Shown: positions 8,603-16,373, counted from the first letter of the stretch. The stretch is 64,000 nt of DNA from Pseudomonas sp. UBA4617 (GCF_002386445.1 NZ_DGIR01000002.1:1-64000); one strand, 5' to 3'. The notes: generated by a model not told the origin, from the sequence alone. Translations and numbers: made by a program.

Positions 8603-8642
8603 GCAACCGGGTTGCCCCGCTGTGGCCCAATGCTGGGGCAAC
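8603..8642. repeat. Nested GGCAAC/GTTGCC dyads in the alkB upstream gap
   Basis: GGCAACC-G-GGTTGCC (8603-8617) is a perfect 7-bp-arm palindrome. GTTGCCCC (8611-8618) pairs again with GGGGCAAC at 8635-8642. The cluster sits roughly 40-120 bp upstream of two sigma54-like promoter sequences, a distance suitable for an activator binding region. No specific activator is recognised. Confidence 0.45.
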
Positions 8643-8679
8643 GACCCCATCCGGCACGCCTGAAAATTGTCTGCGGGAA

Positions 8680-8695
8680 AGGCAAGGCCATTGCA
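8680..8695 (+). promoter_or_regulatory. Second, weaker sigma54-like promoter before the sRNA candidate
   Basis: AGGCAAGGCCATTGCA keeps the sigma54 spacing GG-N10-GC and a full TTGCA -12 element, but the leading T of TGGCA is A. It lies 45 bp upstream of the better match at 8725. Confidence 0.25.
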
Positions 8696-8724
8696 ACCAA
8701 GGTCTGCAGCCTGAATTCGATACC

Positions 8725-8740
8725 TGGCATACCTATTGCC
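8725..8740 (+). promoter_or_regulatory. Putative sigma54 promoter (-24/-12)
   Basis: TGGCATACCTATTGCC matches the RpoN consensus TGGCAC-N5-TTGC, with the invariant GG and GC exactly 10 bases apart. Predicted transcription start is about 8751. No protein-coding frame begins nearby, and a strong terminator follows within 80 bp. Confidence 0.5.
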
Positions 8741-8750
8741 GATTTCCTAC

Positions 8751-8833
8751 CAGCTCCAGATCCCCACCCAACAGTACAGCTTTCCCCCTTGAACCGCGGT
8801 GCTCCTCTCCCTGGTGCCGCGGTTCCTTTTTTT
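8751..8833 (+). ncRNA. Candidate ~80-nt sigma54-dependent small RNA
   Basis: An orphan transcription unit is inferred between two genes that cannot use it. The gene to the left is on the opposite strand, and alkB begins 139 bp after the terminator. The unit has a sigma54-like promoter (8725-8740), about 40 nt of C/U-rich leader (CCCCACCC, TTTCCCCC), and a 9-bp perfect terminator stem ending in seven T. The terminator loop carries CTCCTCTCCC, complementary to Shine-Dalgarno sequences, as in trans-acting sRNAs. It is not CrcZ/CrcY-like: too short and without the A-rich Crc/Hfq motifs. Identity and expression are unproven. Confidence 0.45.
8791..8833 (+). terminator. Strong Rho-independent terminator with CU-rich loop
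   Basis: GAACCGCGG (8791-8799) pairs perfectly with CCGCGGTTC (8817-8825), followed by C and seven T (8827-8833). No plus-strand protein gene lies upstream for it to terminate. Confidence 0.85.
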
Positions 8834-8971
8834 GCAGCGTCCGTTGTCTTCGCCTGTCGCGGGCGGGCCCACGGCACTGGTACAGGCCTTGAAGACCCTG
8901 GGATTTCCACAGATAGGCCAAGCCTGCCAGGCGCATTACAATGGTTGCCATACAACCCAATACCTGAGCAC

Positions 8972-9619
8972 ATGATCCAGTCCGACCTCGACCTGTTCGG
9001 CCCTCAGGCACAACGCCTGGCCAGTCATACCGTGCTGCTGCCCGGCTTCGCCCTGGCCGAAGTCGAGCCCGTGCTCCATGCGCTGCGCCCGGTACTGCGT
9101 GCAGCGCCATTCCGGCACATGCATACCCCGGGCGGCCTGCGCATGGCGGTAGGGCTGAGCAACTGCGGCACGCTGGGTTGGGTCAGCGATGAACAGGGCT
9201 ACCGTTACAGCCCCTGCGACCCGCTCAGCGGCAACCCCTGGCCCGCCCTGCCCCCGGTATTGCAGGCCCTGGCCACCCGGGCGGCGGCCATGGCCGGTTT
9301 CGAAAACTTCGTGCCGGATGCCTGCCTGGTCAACCATTACCTGCCCGGCACCCGCCTGAGCCTGCACCAGGACCGCGACGAACTGGACTTCGACCAACCG
9401 ATCGTGTCGGTGTCCCTGGGCTTGCCGGCGATATTCCTGTTCGGTAGCCTGCAGCGCGCCGACAAGACTCGGCGCATTGCCCTGAGCCATGGCGATGTGC
9501 TGGTTTGGGGCGGCGAAGACCGCTTGCGCTTTCATGGCGTGCTGCCGATCAAACCCGGCGTACATCCGCGTCTGGGAGAACGGCGGATCAACCTGACCCT
9601 GCGCAAGGCCGGGCGCTGA
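8972..9619 (+). CDS. alkB: AlkB, 2-oxoglutarate/Fe(II)-dependent DNA repair dioxygenase
   Basis: The 215-residue protein is almost exactly the length of E. coli AlkB (216). It shows the HxD iron ligands in RLSLHQDRDE, the distal His in RFHGVLP, the 2-oxoglutarate-binding RRINLT near the end, and the substrate-lid region (GLRMAVGLSNCG, GYRYSPCDPLSG). It removes 1-methyladenine and 3-methylcytosine by oxidative demethylation. ATG 8972 gives the family N-terminus (DLFG); reading further upstream would pass through the terminator at 8791. Unlike E. coli, no ada gene is adjacent, though an alkA-type glycosylase lies 1.6 kb downstream on the other strand. Confidence 0.93.
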   Translation: MIQSDLDLFGPQAQRLASHTVLLPGFALAEVEPVLHALRPVLRAAPFRHMHTPGGLRMAVGLSNCGTLGWVSDEQGYRYSPCDPLSGNPWPALPPVLQALATRAAAMAGFENFVPDACLVNHYLPGTRLSLHQDRDELDFDQPIVSVSLGLPAIFLFGSLQRADKTRRIALSHGDVLVWGGEDRLRFHGVLPIKPGVHPRLGERRINLTLRKAGR

Positions 9620-9771
9620 GCGGGCCTGTGCAAACTGGATGAACGCGCATGAAACAGGTTGAACATCTTCGCCTGGCAGGCTTCAAAAGATAGGCCATGC
9701 CATTTCAGCCTGGAGCCCGCCATGCCCTACCTGTACTCTGCCAACCGTCTTCGCAACGGAGCAGCGCGACC

Positions 9772-10059
9772 ATGAAAATGCCCTGCCGCGCGCCCAGTGC
9801 TTCCCTGCAGCTCGATTACGTACGCGACACCCTGTTCGGCCCGGTCGCACAAAGCATGGAATGCCAGTGCCAGATTGCCGCCCTCAACCTGCAAGGTCGC
9901 CCGGGCCTGCGCCTGCACATCTGCCCGCCGTTGCCCGACAAGGTTGAACGGGCCCACAGCGTGGCGTTTGTCTGGGACGGACGCAGCTACCACGGCGTGG
10001 TTCGCGATCAGGGCAAATGCGGGGATGGCGGCCTGAACCTGCTGCTGGAACTGCAGTAA
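9772..10059 (+). CDS. Small hypothetical protein
   Basis: The product is a 95-residue protein from ATG 9772 with GGAG 10 bases upstream. It has no signal peptide or membrane helix. Visible pattern: MECQCQIAALNLQGRPGLRL, then VAFVWDGRSYHGVVRDQG, suggesting a small beta-rich fold with a few Cys. It sits between alkB and a Yip1-type membrane protein on the same strand, each well spaced. Function unknown; it looks like a Pseudomonas-restricted protein. Confidence 0.55.
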   Translation: MKMPCRAPSASLQLDYVRDTLFGPVAQSMECQCQIAALNLQGRPGLRLHICPPLPDKVERAHSVAFVWDGRSYHGVVRDQGKCGDGGLNLLLELQ

Positions 10060-10144
10060 AGCCGATCGACGGTGACCAACCCGGCTGAACCTGCCGGGGC
10101 AGCAGGCCTCCATACAAAAGAGCCCACGCCTCCCGGAGAATGCC

Positions 10145-10759
10145 ATGAACAGTCCGTTGCTCAAGCTCTTCACCCACCCCGCCGACGCCTGGCTGGACAT
10201 CCGCCGGGCCGAGGAAGACCACCCGCAGCAATACCTGCCGCGCCTGCTGGCCCTGGCGTTGATCCCCGCCATATGCCTGTTCGTCGGCACCACCACCTTC
10301 GGCTGGAGCCTCGCCGCCGAGGAACGGGTGCGCCTGAGCATGGGCAGTGCCGCGCAACTGGCGGGCTTGCTCTATGCCACCACGGTGGTCGGGGTGATGC
10401 TGATGGGCGTGATGATTCGCTGGATGTCACGTGGCTTCGATACCCAGCCCAGCCTCAACCAGTGCATCGGCTTTGCTGCCTACTGCGCCACGCCCTGGTT
10501 CTTCGCCGGCGTGGTCGGCCTGCTGCCGATCCGCTGGCTGGCCGTTGCGGCGCTGCTGGCGGCCTCGGCGTATGCCAGCGTGCTGCTGTATGGCGGCTTG
10601 CAGACGTTCCTGCGGCTAAAGAAAGAACAGGCCATGCTGTTCGCGACCTGCGTCTGGGGGGTAGGTCTGTTGCTGCTGGTGACCATCCTGGTGGCGATGA
10701 TCCTGTTCTGGTTCAATGGCTTGATGCCGGAATATGTGCGCCCGGCCAGCCTCGGCTGA
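10145..10759 (+). CDS. Yip1-family inner-membrane protein
   Basis: The product is a 204-residue protein with five hydrophobic segments (about residues 33-55, 70-95, 112-130, 133-152 and 168-192). The N-terminus LFTHPADAWLDIRRAEEDHP is typical of bacterial YIP1-domain proteins, and CIGFAAYCATPWFFAGVVGL is characteristic of the third helix region. Function is unknown in this family; membrane stress or trafficking-like roles have been suggested. ATG 10145 has a GGAG site 7 bases upstream. Monocistronic by spacing. Confidence 0.75.
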   Translation: MNSPLLKLFTHPADAWLDIRRAEEDHPQQYLPRLLALALIPAICLFVGTTTFGWSLAAEERVRLSMGSAAQLAGLLYATTVVGVMLMGVMIRWMSRGFDTQPSLNQCIGFAAYCATPWFFAGVVGLLPIRWLAVAALLAASAYASVLLYGGLQTFLRLKKEQAMLFATCVWGVGLLLLVTILVAMILFWFNGLMPEYVRPASLG

Positions 10760-10779
10760 CCGGAACGCGACGGGCGCCC

Positions 10780-11040
10780 TCAGGCAATCGCCTTGAGTGG
10801 CGCCGGCTGGGTGCTGCGCAGCGCGTGCAACTGACCTACCAGGTTCACCAGGTCGCGGCAACTGTTCAGGCTTTGCAGCGGGACCCCGCTCAGGGTCACG
10901 CCTTCGGCGAGATTCTGACCCTGACCCAGGCGGATGGTCAGGTTGGCGCCGTCCGGGCAGCTGACTTCACAGCGGTCAGGCAGGCAGGCCTGCTCGATGA
11001 TCTGCCGCATCTCCAGCATCGAAACTCCTATCAACGACAT
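10780..11040 (-). CDS. DUF1652 family protein
   Basis: The product is an 86-residue cytoplasmic protein starting at ATG 11040, with GAGAGGG 8 bases upstream. LEMRQIIEQACLPDRCEVSC followed by a short beta-rich segment (NLTIRLGQ, VTLSGVPL) and NSCRDLVNLVGQLHALR is the pattern I associate with DUF1652, small proteins abundant in Pseudomonas. No known activity. It converges on the Yip1-like gene. Confidence 0.65.
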   Translation of the reverse strand: MSLIGVSMLEMRQIIEQACLPDRCEVSCPDGANLTIRLGQGQNLAEGVTLSGVPLQSLNSCRDLVNLVGQLHALRSTQPAPLKAIA

Positions 11041-11223
11041 GGTACGACCCTCTCTTTGGGATGGCCTGTTGTGTGAGTACACCTTTGCCAGGCGAAGTGC
11101 CAATTGATATTGCGCATGCCGAGGCAGGCCTTCATGCGCCGCAGCAATGATGGTGCCGGAATCCTCTAGCACCTTAGTGGAAGATTGCCGGCGGGGGCCG
11201 GGCGTTCGGCTGAGCTGGCAAAG

Positions 11224-12153
11224 TTAACGACGAACGGTCTCGTCAGGCCCTAGCGATGCCCACAGGTGCTGGGCCGCATAGGCCCGCCACGGCCGCCAGG
11301 CCAAGGCCCGTTCGGCCAGTTGCGCCTGCTCCCCTTCCAGTCTGCGTAACGCCTGGACCAAGGCAACATCGCCCAACGGCAAGGCATCCGCCGCACCCGC
11401 CTGGCGCAGCGCCAGGTAGTGCGCACTCCATGGGCCGATACCCTTGAGCTGGCACAGCCTGGACAGCAGCGCATCGAGGGTCTGCCCGCGCCGCAGCAAG
11501 CCGGGCTCGGCCAGCAAGGCATTGGCCAGCGTGCCCAGGGTTGCGGCACGAGCCCGCGGCATTCCCAGGTTGTCGAACTGCGCCGCCGCCAAAACCGTCG
11601 GCGTCGGGAACACGTGGCTCAAGCCCGGCACAGCCAGGCGCAGGGCTTGACCATGGCGCTGCACCAGCCGACCAGCCAGGGTCATGGCCCCAGCTACGCT
11701 GATTTGCTGGCCCAGCACGGTGCGCATCGCTTGCTCACAGGCGTCCCAGCCTTGTGGCAAGCGCAAGCCTGGGCGTTGCTGGAGCAAGCGGGCCATGAGC
11801 GGGTCGCCAGAAAGCCCCGCGTTGATACACGCAGGGTTGGCATCGAGATCGAAGACCCGCCTCAACCTGGCGATCACGCCGGGCAGCGCCTGCGCCGGAA
11901 CGCCTTCGAGGCAGATACGCAGGTGTTGATTACCCGAGGGCGTAACGTGCACCACGGCATGCCGGCCGGCAACCACCAGCGAACGGCTGTAGCTGCCGTC
12001 CACACAGGTCTCTATGCCGGGAATGCAGCGCGCAGCAAGGAACGCCAGCATCGAAGGCCAGTGGTAAGGGGCACGGTAGCGTAGCCACAGGGTCTCGTGG
12101 CGGGCGCCGGGCAACGATCGACGCAACCTGTGCAACGAACTGAGCTTGGCCAT
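11224..12153 (-). CDS. alkA: AlkA-type DNA-3-methyladenine glycosylase II
   Basis: The 309-residue protein has three parts. An N-terminal AlkA domain starts with LRYRAPYHWPSMLAFLAARC and IPGIE. The HhH-GPD core has RTVLGQQISVAGAM near residue 145. The helix-hairpin-helix QLKGIGPWSAHYLALR near residue 240 is followed by the catalytic Asp in DALPLGDVALVQAL. WRPWRAYAAQHLW is the conserved closing segment. It excises alkylated purines such as 3-methyladenine, starting base excision repair, and complements AlkB 1.6 kb away. The start ATG 12153 has only a weak SD. Confidence 0.9.
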   Translation of the reverse strand: MAKLSSLHRLRRSLPGARHETLWLRYRAPYHWPSMLAFLAARCIPGIETCVDGSYSRSLVVAGRHAVVHVTPSGNQHLRICLEGVPAQALPGVIARLRRVFDLDANPACINAGLSGDPLMARLLQQRPGLRLPQGWDACEQAMRTVLGQQISVAGAMTLAGRLVQRHGQALRLAVPGLSHVFPTPTVLAAAQFDNLGMPRARAATLGTLANALLAEPGLLRRGQTLDALLSRLCQLKGIGPWSAHYLALRQAGAADALPLGDVALVQALRRLEGEQAQLAERALAWRPWRAYAAQHLWASLGPDETVRR

Positions 12154-12213
12154 GGCTGCATCATGCCAGCAAATGCGCGACCTGTACCGGCCCTGTCGCC
12201 GCTGCAGTGTCGA

Positions 12214-13101
12214 TCAGGGGGCCTCGGCATCCCGCGCGGCCTGCATCTGGCCGAACCGTCCGGCATGGAAATCATCGAACGACTGGGCAATCTCCGCCTG
12301 GCTGTTCATCACGAACGGGCCGTATCCGACGATCGGCTCATCGATCGGCTCACCGCTGAGCAGCAGCACGCTGGCGCCTTCCAGCGCCTGCACGACAACA
12401 TCTTCACCCGACCGGTCAAGCAACACCAGGCTGGCCGGGCCAGCTTCGCGCTCGTGGTTGATCTGCACCTTGCCACGCAGCACCGCCAGCGCCGCGTTGC
12501 GCCCGGCGGCCACCGGCAGGCGCAGCGTGGCACCGGCATTCAGACGCAAGTCCCAGACATCCATGGCGGTAAAGGTCCGCGCCGGCCCCGAATGCCCGCG
12601 ATAGTCACCCGCGATCACCCGCAGGCTACCACCCTCACCGTCCAACCTGACCACCGGGATATCCTTGGCCAGCAGTGTCTGGTAACCAGCGGCTGCTCGT
12701 TTATCCCGCGCCGGCAGGTTGACCCACAGCTGAACCATTTCCAGCATGCCGCCGCTGCGGGCAAAGCCCGGGGAATGGAACTCCTCATGGATGATGCCAT
12801 TTGCAGCGGTCATCCATTGCACATCACCGGGGCCGATCAAGCCACCAGCTCCCGTGGAGTCACGGTGCTCCAACTCGCCCTGGTAGACGACAGTCACGGT
12901 TTCGAAGCCGCGGTGTGGATGCTGGCCTACGCCGCGCCGCACACTGGTCGGGGTGAATGGATGAGGGCCGGCATAGTCCAGCAACAGAAATGGGCTGATC
13001 TTGCTGGCCAGATCGTCGTAGGTGAACAGGCTACGCACCGGGAAGCCATCACCCACCCAATGGGTGTGAGGGCTGCGGTGGATACCCAGTATGCTTTTCA
13101 T
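12214..13101 (-). CDS. Pirin family protein
   Basis: The 295-residue protein has the two-cupin pirin architecture. Metal ligands are visible in the N-terminal cupin (GVGQHPHRGFETVTVVYQG, with the two His and Glu, and GIIHEEFHS). A degenerate C-terminal cupin starts near residue 175. Pirins bind iron; some act as quercetin 2,3-dioxygenases or redox-sensing co-regulators. ATG 13101 follows AGGAG by 7 bases. It lies 60 bp after alkA's start on the same strand, so it may be read with its own promoter. Substrate not predictable. Confidence 0.88.
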   Translation of the reverse strand: MKSILGIHRSPHTHWVGDGFPVRSLFTYDDLASKISPFLLLDYAGPHPFTPTSVRRGVGQHPHRGFETVTVVYQGELEHRDSTGAGGLIGPGDVQWMTAANGIIHEEFHSPGFARSGGMLEMVQLWVNLPARDKRAAAGYQTLLAKDIPVVRLDGEGGSLRVIAGDYRGHSGPARTFTAMDVWDLRLNAGATLRLPVAAGRNAALAVLRGKVQINHEREAGPASLVLLDRSGEDVVVQALEGASVLLLSGEPIDEPIVGYGPFVMNSQAEIAQSFDDFHAGRFGQMQAARDAEAP

Positions 13102-13196
13102 GAAAGGCTCCTGTCTTGGCTGCGATCACCTTATCAGCGATGCCAATCAGGCAGTAGCTGGCGGAAATGACATACATCGTCCCACCTGATGGACAA

Positions 13197-14177
13197 TCAG
13201 AAGAACATGGCGTGGAGTATCGGGTGCCCCGGGTATTGCGACCTCAACCAATGCTCCAGTTTCAACGAAAAGGCTTGCCCGCGAACCTGTAGCTTTCGAT
13301 AAAGCGGATCCGCCATGGCCTGGTCAGGCGTCATTCGGTCCAGATAGCGGCGGTTTTCCGTCGAGGAAATCAATTCGAGAAAGACGGCGTAGTCTTCGAA
13401 CAGAGCGTCGCTATAGGGGTTGTCAGCGCCGAGCGTGGCCAGGCGCTGCAACGGGGTCAGGGCCAACAACTGGCGAAGGCGGTTGACCTTGGCTGGTGCA
13501 GGCAGGCCATGGACTTCGGCAATGGCGACGATGCCGCCTGCGAAAAGCAGTTTTCGGGAAAACCGCAATTTTATATTGCGTACCCCCCAGGCCTTGCCTT
13601 CGGCCCTTTTCTCCTCGAAGTTTGCCATCAGGGTCCGGTAGTAGCGAATCAGGTCGTTAAGCAGGAACCTGGCAAGGCCGTGGCCCTGGTCATCAGGGAC
13701 GTAACGGCGCAGCAGGTCATGCTGCCACCTGGCAAAGGCGGCCTGCCCATACAGGGGGCGGCCTTCGAGCAGCATCAACATGCGCCTGGTCAACGCGGTG
13801 CTGCCTTCACGCTTCCACCCCATGTGCTCGCTCAGGTCGGCATAGCCGGCCAGCGCTTCCCGGCCGAACTTGGCCACGTCGCTCTCCCCCGGGTGGCTGA
13901 CAAGCCGCAGGATGTCACCGACCTGGTGCAGTATCTGGTCCAGACGGTCGATCGGCAAGCTGTTGTCGTGCAGGATGAAGAAGTCGATGTCCGAAACCCG
14001 GGAAACTTCGCATCGACCGTAGGAGCCCACGCTGACCACAGCCAGGGGTGAGCGTTCTGCCAACGGTGCCAGCGTGTTGTGCATGGCTTTGCTGAGCGAC
14101 TCGATTGCCTGGCAGGAGTAGTCGTAGCGCTTTTGCAGATAGGCGGGTTTTAGCAATGTCTGGCTGGTCATGGGCAT
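13197..14177 (-). CDS. Orphan nucleotidyltransferase-fold protein
   Basis: The product is a 326-residue protein (from ATG 14177; ATG 14171 and TTG 14189 are alternatives). GSYGRCEVSRVSDIDFFIL at ~residues 52-70 is the GSxGR...SDxDxx active-site signature of Pol-beta-like nucleotidyltransferases, as in the N-terminal domain of GlnD/DUF294 proteins. The next stretch (REGSTALTRRMLMLLEGRPLYG) also recalls GlnD, but the HD and ACT domains of GlnD are absent. No conventional SD is visible, and a GC hairpin (14181-14197) abuts the start. Substrate unknown. Confidence 0.7.
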   Translation of the reverse strand: MPMTSQTLLKPAYLQKRYDYSCQAIESLSKAMHNTLAPLAERSPLAVVSVGSYGRCEVSRVSDIDFFILHDNSLPIDRLDQILHQVGDILRLVSHPGESDVAKFGREALAGYADLSEHMGWKREGSTALTRRMLMLLEGRPLYGQAAFARWQHDLLRRYVPDDQGHGLARFLLNDLIRYYRTLMANFEEKRAEGKAWGVRNIKLRFSRKLLFAGGIVAIAEVHGLPAPAKVNRLRQLLALTPLQRLATLGADNPYSDALFEDYAVFLELISSTENRRYLDRMTPDQAMADPLYRKLQVRGQAFSLKLEHWLRSQYPGHPILHAMFF

Positions 14178-14180
14178 AGG

Positions 14181-14197
14181 CTCGGGCAAAGCCCGAG
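14181..14197. repeat. GC-rich hairpin abutting the nucleotidyltransferase start
   Basis: CTCGGGC-AAA-GCCCGAG is a perfect 7-bp stem with a 3-nt loop, ending 3 bases upstream of ATG 14177 on the minus strand. It has no T-tract and so is not a good terminator for the upstream hydrolase gene. It could limit translation of the nucleotidyltransferase. Confidence 0.6.
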
Positions 14198-14234
14198 ATT
14201 ACCCACGCCGCCCTGCCCAACGCCGTCTGGAAAA

Positions 14235-15119
14235 CTATCCCGCCGGTTGCTGCAGCAGGAACGCCCGCACGGCATCGGCACAAGCCTCGGGATGTTCCTG
14301 CATGAAGCAGTGCCCACCGGCAACCTGCCTGCTGGTCACCCGAGGGTTGAGCGCTGCCAGGCGCTTGACCGAGTGGGGCACGAAGGGGTACGTATGCTCA
14401 CCATACAAGACCTGTGTGGGTGTACGGATCGCCGCCAGGCTGGCCCAAAGACGTCGGGGAAACGAACTGAATATTTCCACTTCGCGGCTGGGCCGGCATT
14501 TGAGCACCACCGCCTCACCGCAATCCCCAATGGCATGTTCGACATACGCTTGGAGCGCTGCATCAGTCCACCCCTTGAAGATACCGCGGCCCTGCAGCGA
14601 AGCCAGTGCTGTCTCTCGATCGGGCCAGTGGCTGCGACGGCTGGCAGCCTTGCGTGCGAGGCTGTGGCGCCGGTGCAGGCCAAGCAATGCAGCCGCGCCC
14701 ATTACCCCGAGCATGCGCCGGCTGAACAACACCGGATCAAGCAGCACGGCACGGCTGAACAGTTGCGGTTCACTGGCCAGGATCAGGCCCGTGAGCACGC
14801 CCCCGAAACTGTGCCCAACGGCAAACCGCGGTACCTCGCCATACTCGCCGCGACCGGCGGCGAAGGCTTCCAGCGCCAGCGCCGCGGTACGGTTCCAGCC
14901 GCGAAATGCCCCACCATGGTCGCTGTCGCCATGGCCTTGGACATCGCTCAGCCACAGATCGAAATGTTCACCCAGACGCATCAGCATGGGCTGGTAGGAC
15001 AAGCAGCAAAAGCCGTTGCCGTGCAGGAAATGCAGCAGCGGCCGGCCACTGGCCGGGGTTCGCCAGCCACGCAGGGTGAAGCCTTCAGCGCATTGGTGTG
15101 ACCAGGGAAGCAACTGCAT
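14235..15119 (-). CDS. Alpha/beta-hydrolase
   Basis: The 294-residue alpha/beta-hydrolase has an oxyanion-region HGNGFCCLSYQPM near residue 33, the nucleophile elbow GHSFGG near residue 102, and a C-terminal His in GGHCFMQEHPE. The Asp is probably in the LYGEHTYPFVP region or before. There is no signal peptide, so it is cytoplasmic. Similar proteins are annotated as esterases or lipases; the substrate is not predictable. ATG 15119; 21 bp from the end of the LysE-type gene on the same strand, so the two may be co-transcribed. Confidence 0.82.
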   Translation of the reverse strand: MQLLPWSHQCAEGFTLRGWRTPASGRPLLHFLHGNGFCCLSYQPMLMRLGEHFDLWLSDVQGHGDSDHGGAFRGWNRTAALALEAFAAGRGEYGEVPRFAVGHSFGGVLTGLILASEPQLFSRAVLLDPVLFSRRMLGVMGAAALLGLHRRHSLARKAASRRSHWPDRETALASLQGRGIFKGWTDAALQAYVEHAIGDCGEAVVLKCRPSREVEIFSSFPRRLWASLAAIRTPTQVLYGEHTYPFVPHSVKRLAALNPRVTSRQVAGGHCFMQEHPEACADAVRAFLLQQPAG

Positions 15120-15140
15120 CGGCTTGGGGTACTCGCGGGC

Positions 15141-15770
15141 TCAGGAAAACGCCGATTCTACAAACAGCAGCGGGTACAGTGAAATAACCAGCAGCAAGGC
15201 CATCAGGACATTGAACAGCATCAGCCAGCGCGGGTTCTGCAACAGGTTGCGCAGGGCGCTGCCGAACATCACCCATACCCCGACGCTGGGCAGGTTGACC
15301 AGGGCGAACAGGGCGGCAATCACGATCACATTGGCCACATAGCCTTGCGCCGGCGTGTAGGTGGTAATGGCTCCCACCGCCATCACCCAGGCCTTGGGGT
15401 TGACCCACTGAAACGCCGCAGCCCCCCAGAAGCCCAGCGGTTTGCGGGCGGCGGACGAGGCCGTGCCAACCGGCCCGGAGGTGGCGATCTTCCAGGCCAG
15501 ATACAGCAGGTAGGCCGCGCCACTGTAGCGCAGTACCGTGTACAGCGCCGGCCAGGCCTTGAACACCTCGCCCAGGCCCAGGCCTACGGCGAGCACCATC
15601 ACCATGAAACCGACGCTGATGCCCATGGCGTGGGGAATCGAGCGGCGCACACCGAAGTTCACCCCCGAGGCCAGCAGCATGGTGTTGTTAGGCCCCGGTG
15701 TGATCGAGGACACGAAGGCGAACAGCACGAAGGCAGTCAGCAGGTCGGCAGAGGCAAGCATGGTGGGCAT
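15141..15770 (-). CDS. LysE/RhtB-family amino-acid exporter
   Basis: The 209-residue membrane protein has six predicted helices and the family motifs: SSITPGPNNTMLLASGVNFG in helix 1, YLLYLAWKI in helix 3, and FQWVNPKAWVMAVGA. The family exports amino acids or homoserine-lactone-like metabolites. ATG 15770 or ATG 15761 could be the start; neither has a strong SD. The divergent gene is an acetyltransferase, and the 123-bp gap between them contains a GGTACAGT/ACTGTACC dyad, a sequence type bound by MocR regulators. Confidence 0.88.
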   Translation of the reverse strand: MPTMLASADLLTAFVLFAFVSSITPGPNNTMLLASGVNFGVRRSIPHAMGISVGFMVMVLAVGLGLGEVFKAWPALYTVLRYSGAAYLLYLAWKIATSGPVGTASSAARKPLGFWGAAAFQWVNPKAWVMAVGAITTYTPAQGYVANVIVIAALFALVNLPSVGVWVMFGSALRNLLQNPRWLMLFNVLMALLLVISLYPLLFVESAFS

Positions 15771-15823
15771 TCCATTTTCTTCATCAGTGCTGTCACACTA
15801 ACGGAGTCGCCGTGCTGGCGACT

Positions 15824-15865
15824 GGTACAGTTTCAATAAAATACATAGATACACATCACTGTACC
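15824..15865. promoter_or_regulatory. GGTACAGT...ACTGTACC dyad between lysE-type and acetyltransferase genes
   Basis: Perfect 8-bp arms (15824-15831 and 15858-15865) are separated by 26 AT-rich bases in a divergent promoter region. GGTACA-type half-sites are typical targets of PLP-dependent MocR regulators, which often control LysE-type exporters in pseudomonads. No MocR gene is in the window. Confidence 0.4.
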
Positions 15866-15893
15866 GCCAACATGTGCCCAAGGAAGCCCCGCC

Positions 15894-16373
15894 ATGACCG
15901 TCACCATTCGCCCTGCCGTCGCCGCTGATGCCGAGCAGATCCTGGCCTTCATCACCGAGCTGGCCGAGTACGAACGCGCCCGCCACGAGGTGGTCGCCAG
16001 TATTGCCGACATCGAGCACAGCCTGTTCGGTGCGGGCAGCACAGTGCACAGCCTGATCTGCGAGCGTGACGGCCAGGCCATCGGTTTCGCCGTGTATTTC
16101 TACAGCTACTCGACCTGGCTCGGGCGCAACGGCATCTACCTCGAAGACCTGTACGTGACCCCGGAACAGCGCGGCGACGGCGCCGGTCGGCAATTGCTGC
16201 GGCACATTGCCCGCGAAGCGGTGGCCAACCAGTGCGGACGGCTCGAATGGAGCGTGCTGGACTGGAACGAGCCGGCGATAGGCTTCTACCAGTCGCTGGG
16301 GGCCGAAGCGCAGGACGAGTGGGTGCGCTACCGGCTGGATGGCGACAAGCTGGCAGCCTTCGCGCGCGGTTGA
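15894..16373 (+). CDS. GNAT acetyltransferase of the diamine/spermidine type
   Basis: The 159-residue single-domain GNAT enzyme shows the acetyl-CoA loop in VTPEQRGDGAGRQLLRHIA (motif A) and the C-terminal WSVLDWNEPAIGFYQSLGA. The segment FAVYFYSYSTWLGRNGIYLE is close to that of spermidine/spermine N1-acetyltransferase-like proteins, so a small amine, polyamine or amino-acid substrate is likely. SD AAGGAAG precedes ATG 15894. It is divergent from a LysE-type exporter and may share regulation through the dyad between them. Confidence 0.85.
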   Translation: MTVTIRPAVAADAEQILAFITELAEYERARHEVVASIADIEHSLFGAGSTVHSLICERDGQAIGFAVYFYSYSTWLGRNGIYLEDLYVTPEQRGDGAGRQLLRHIAREAVANQCGRLEWSVLDWNEPAIGFYQSLGAEAQDEWVRYRLDGDKLAAFARG

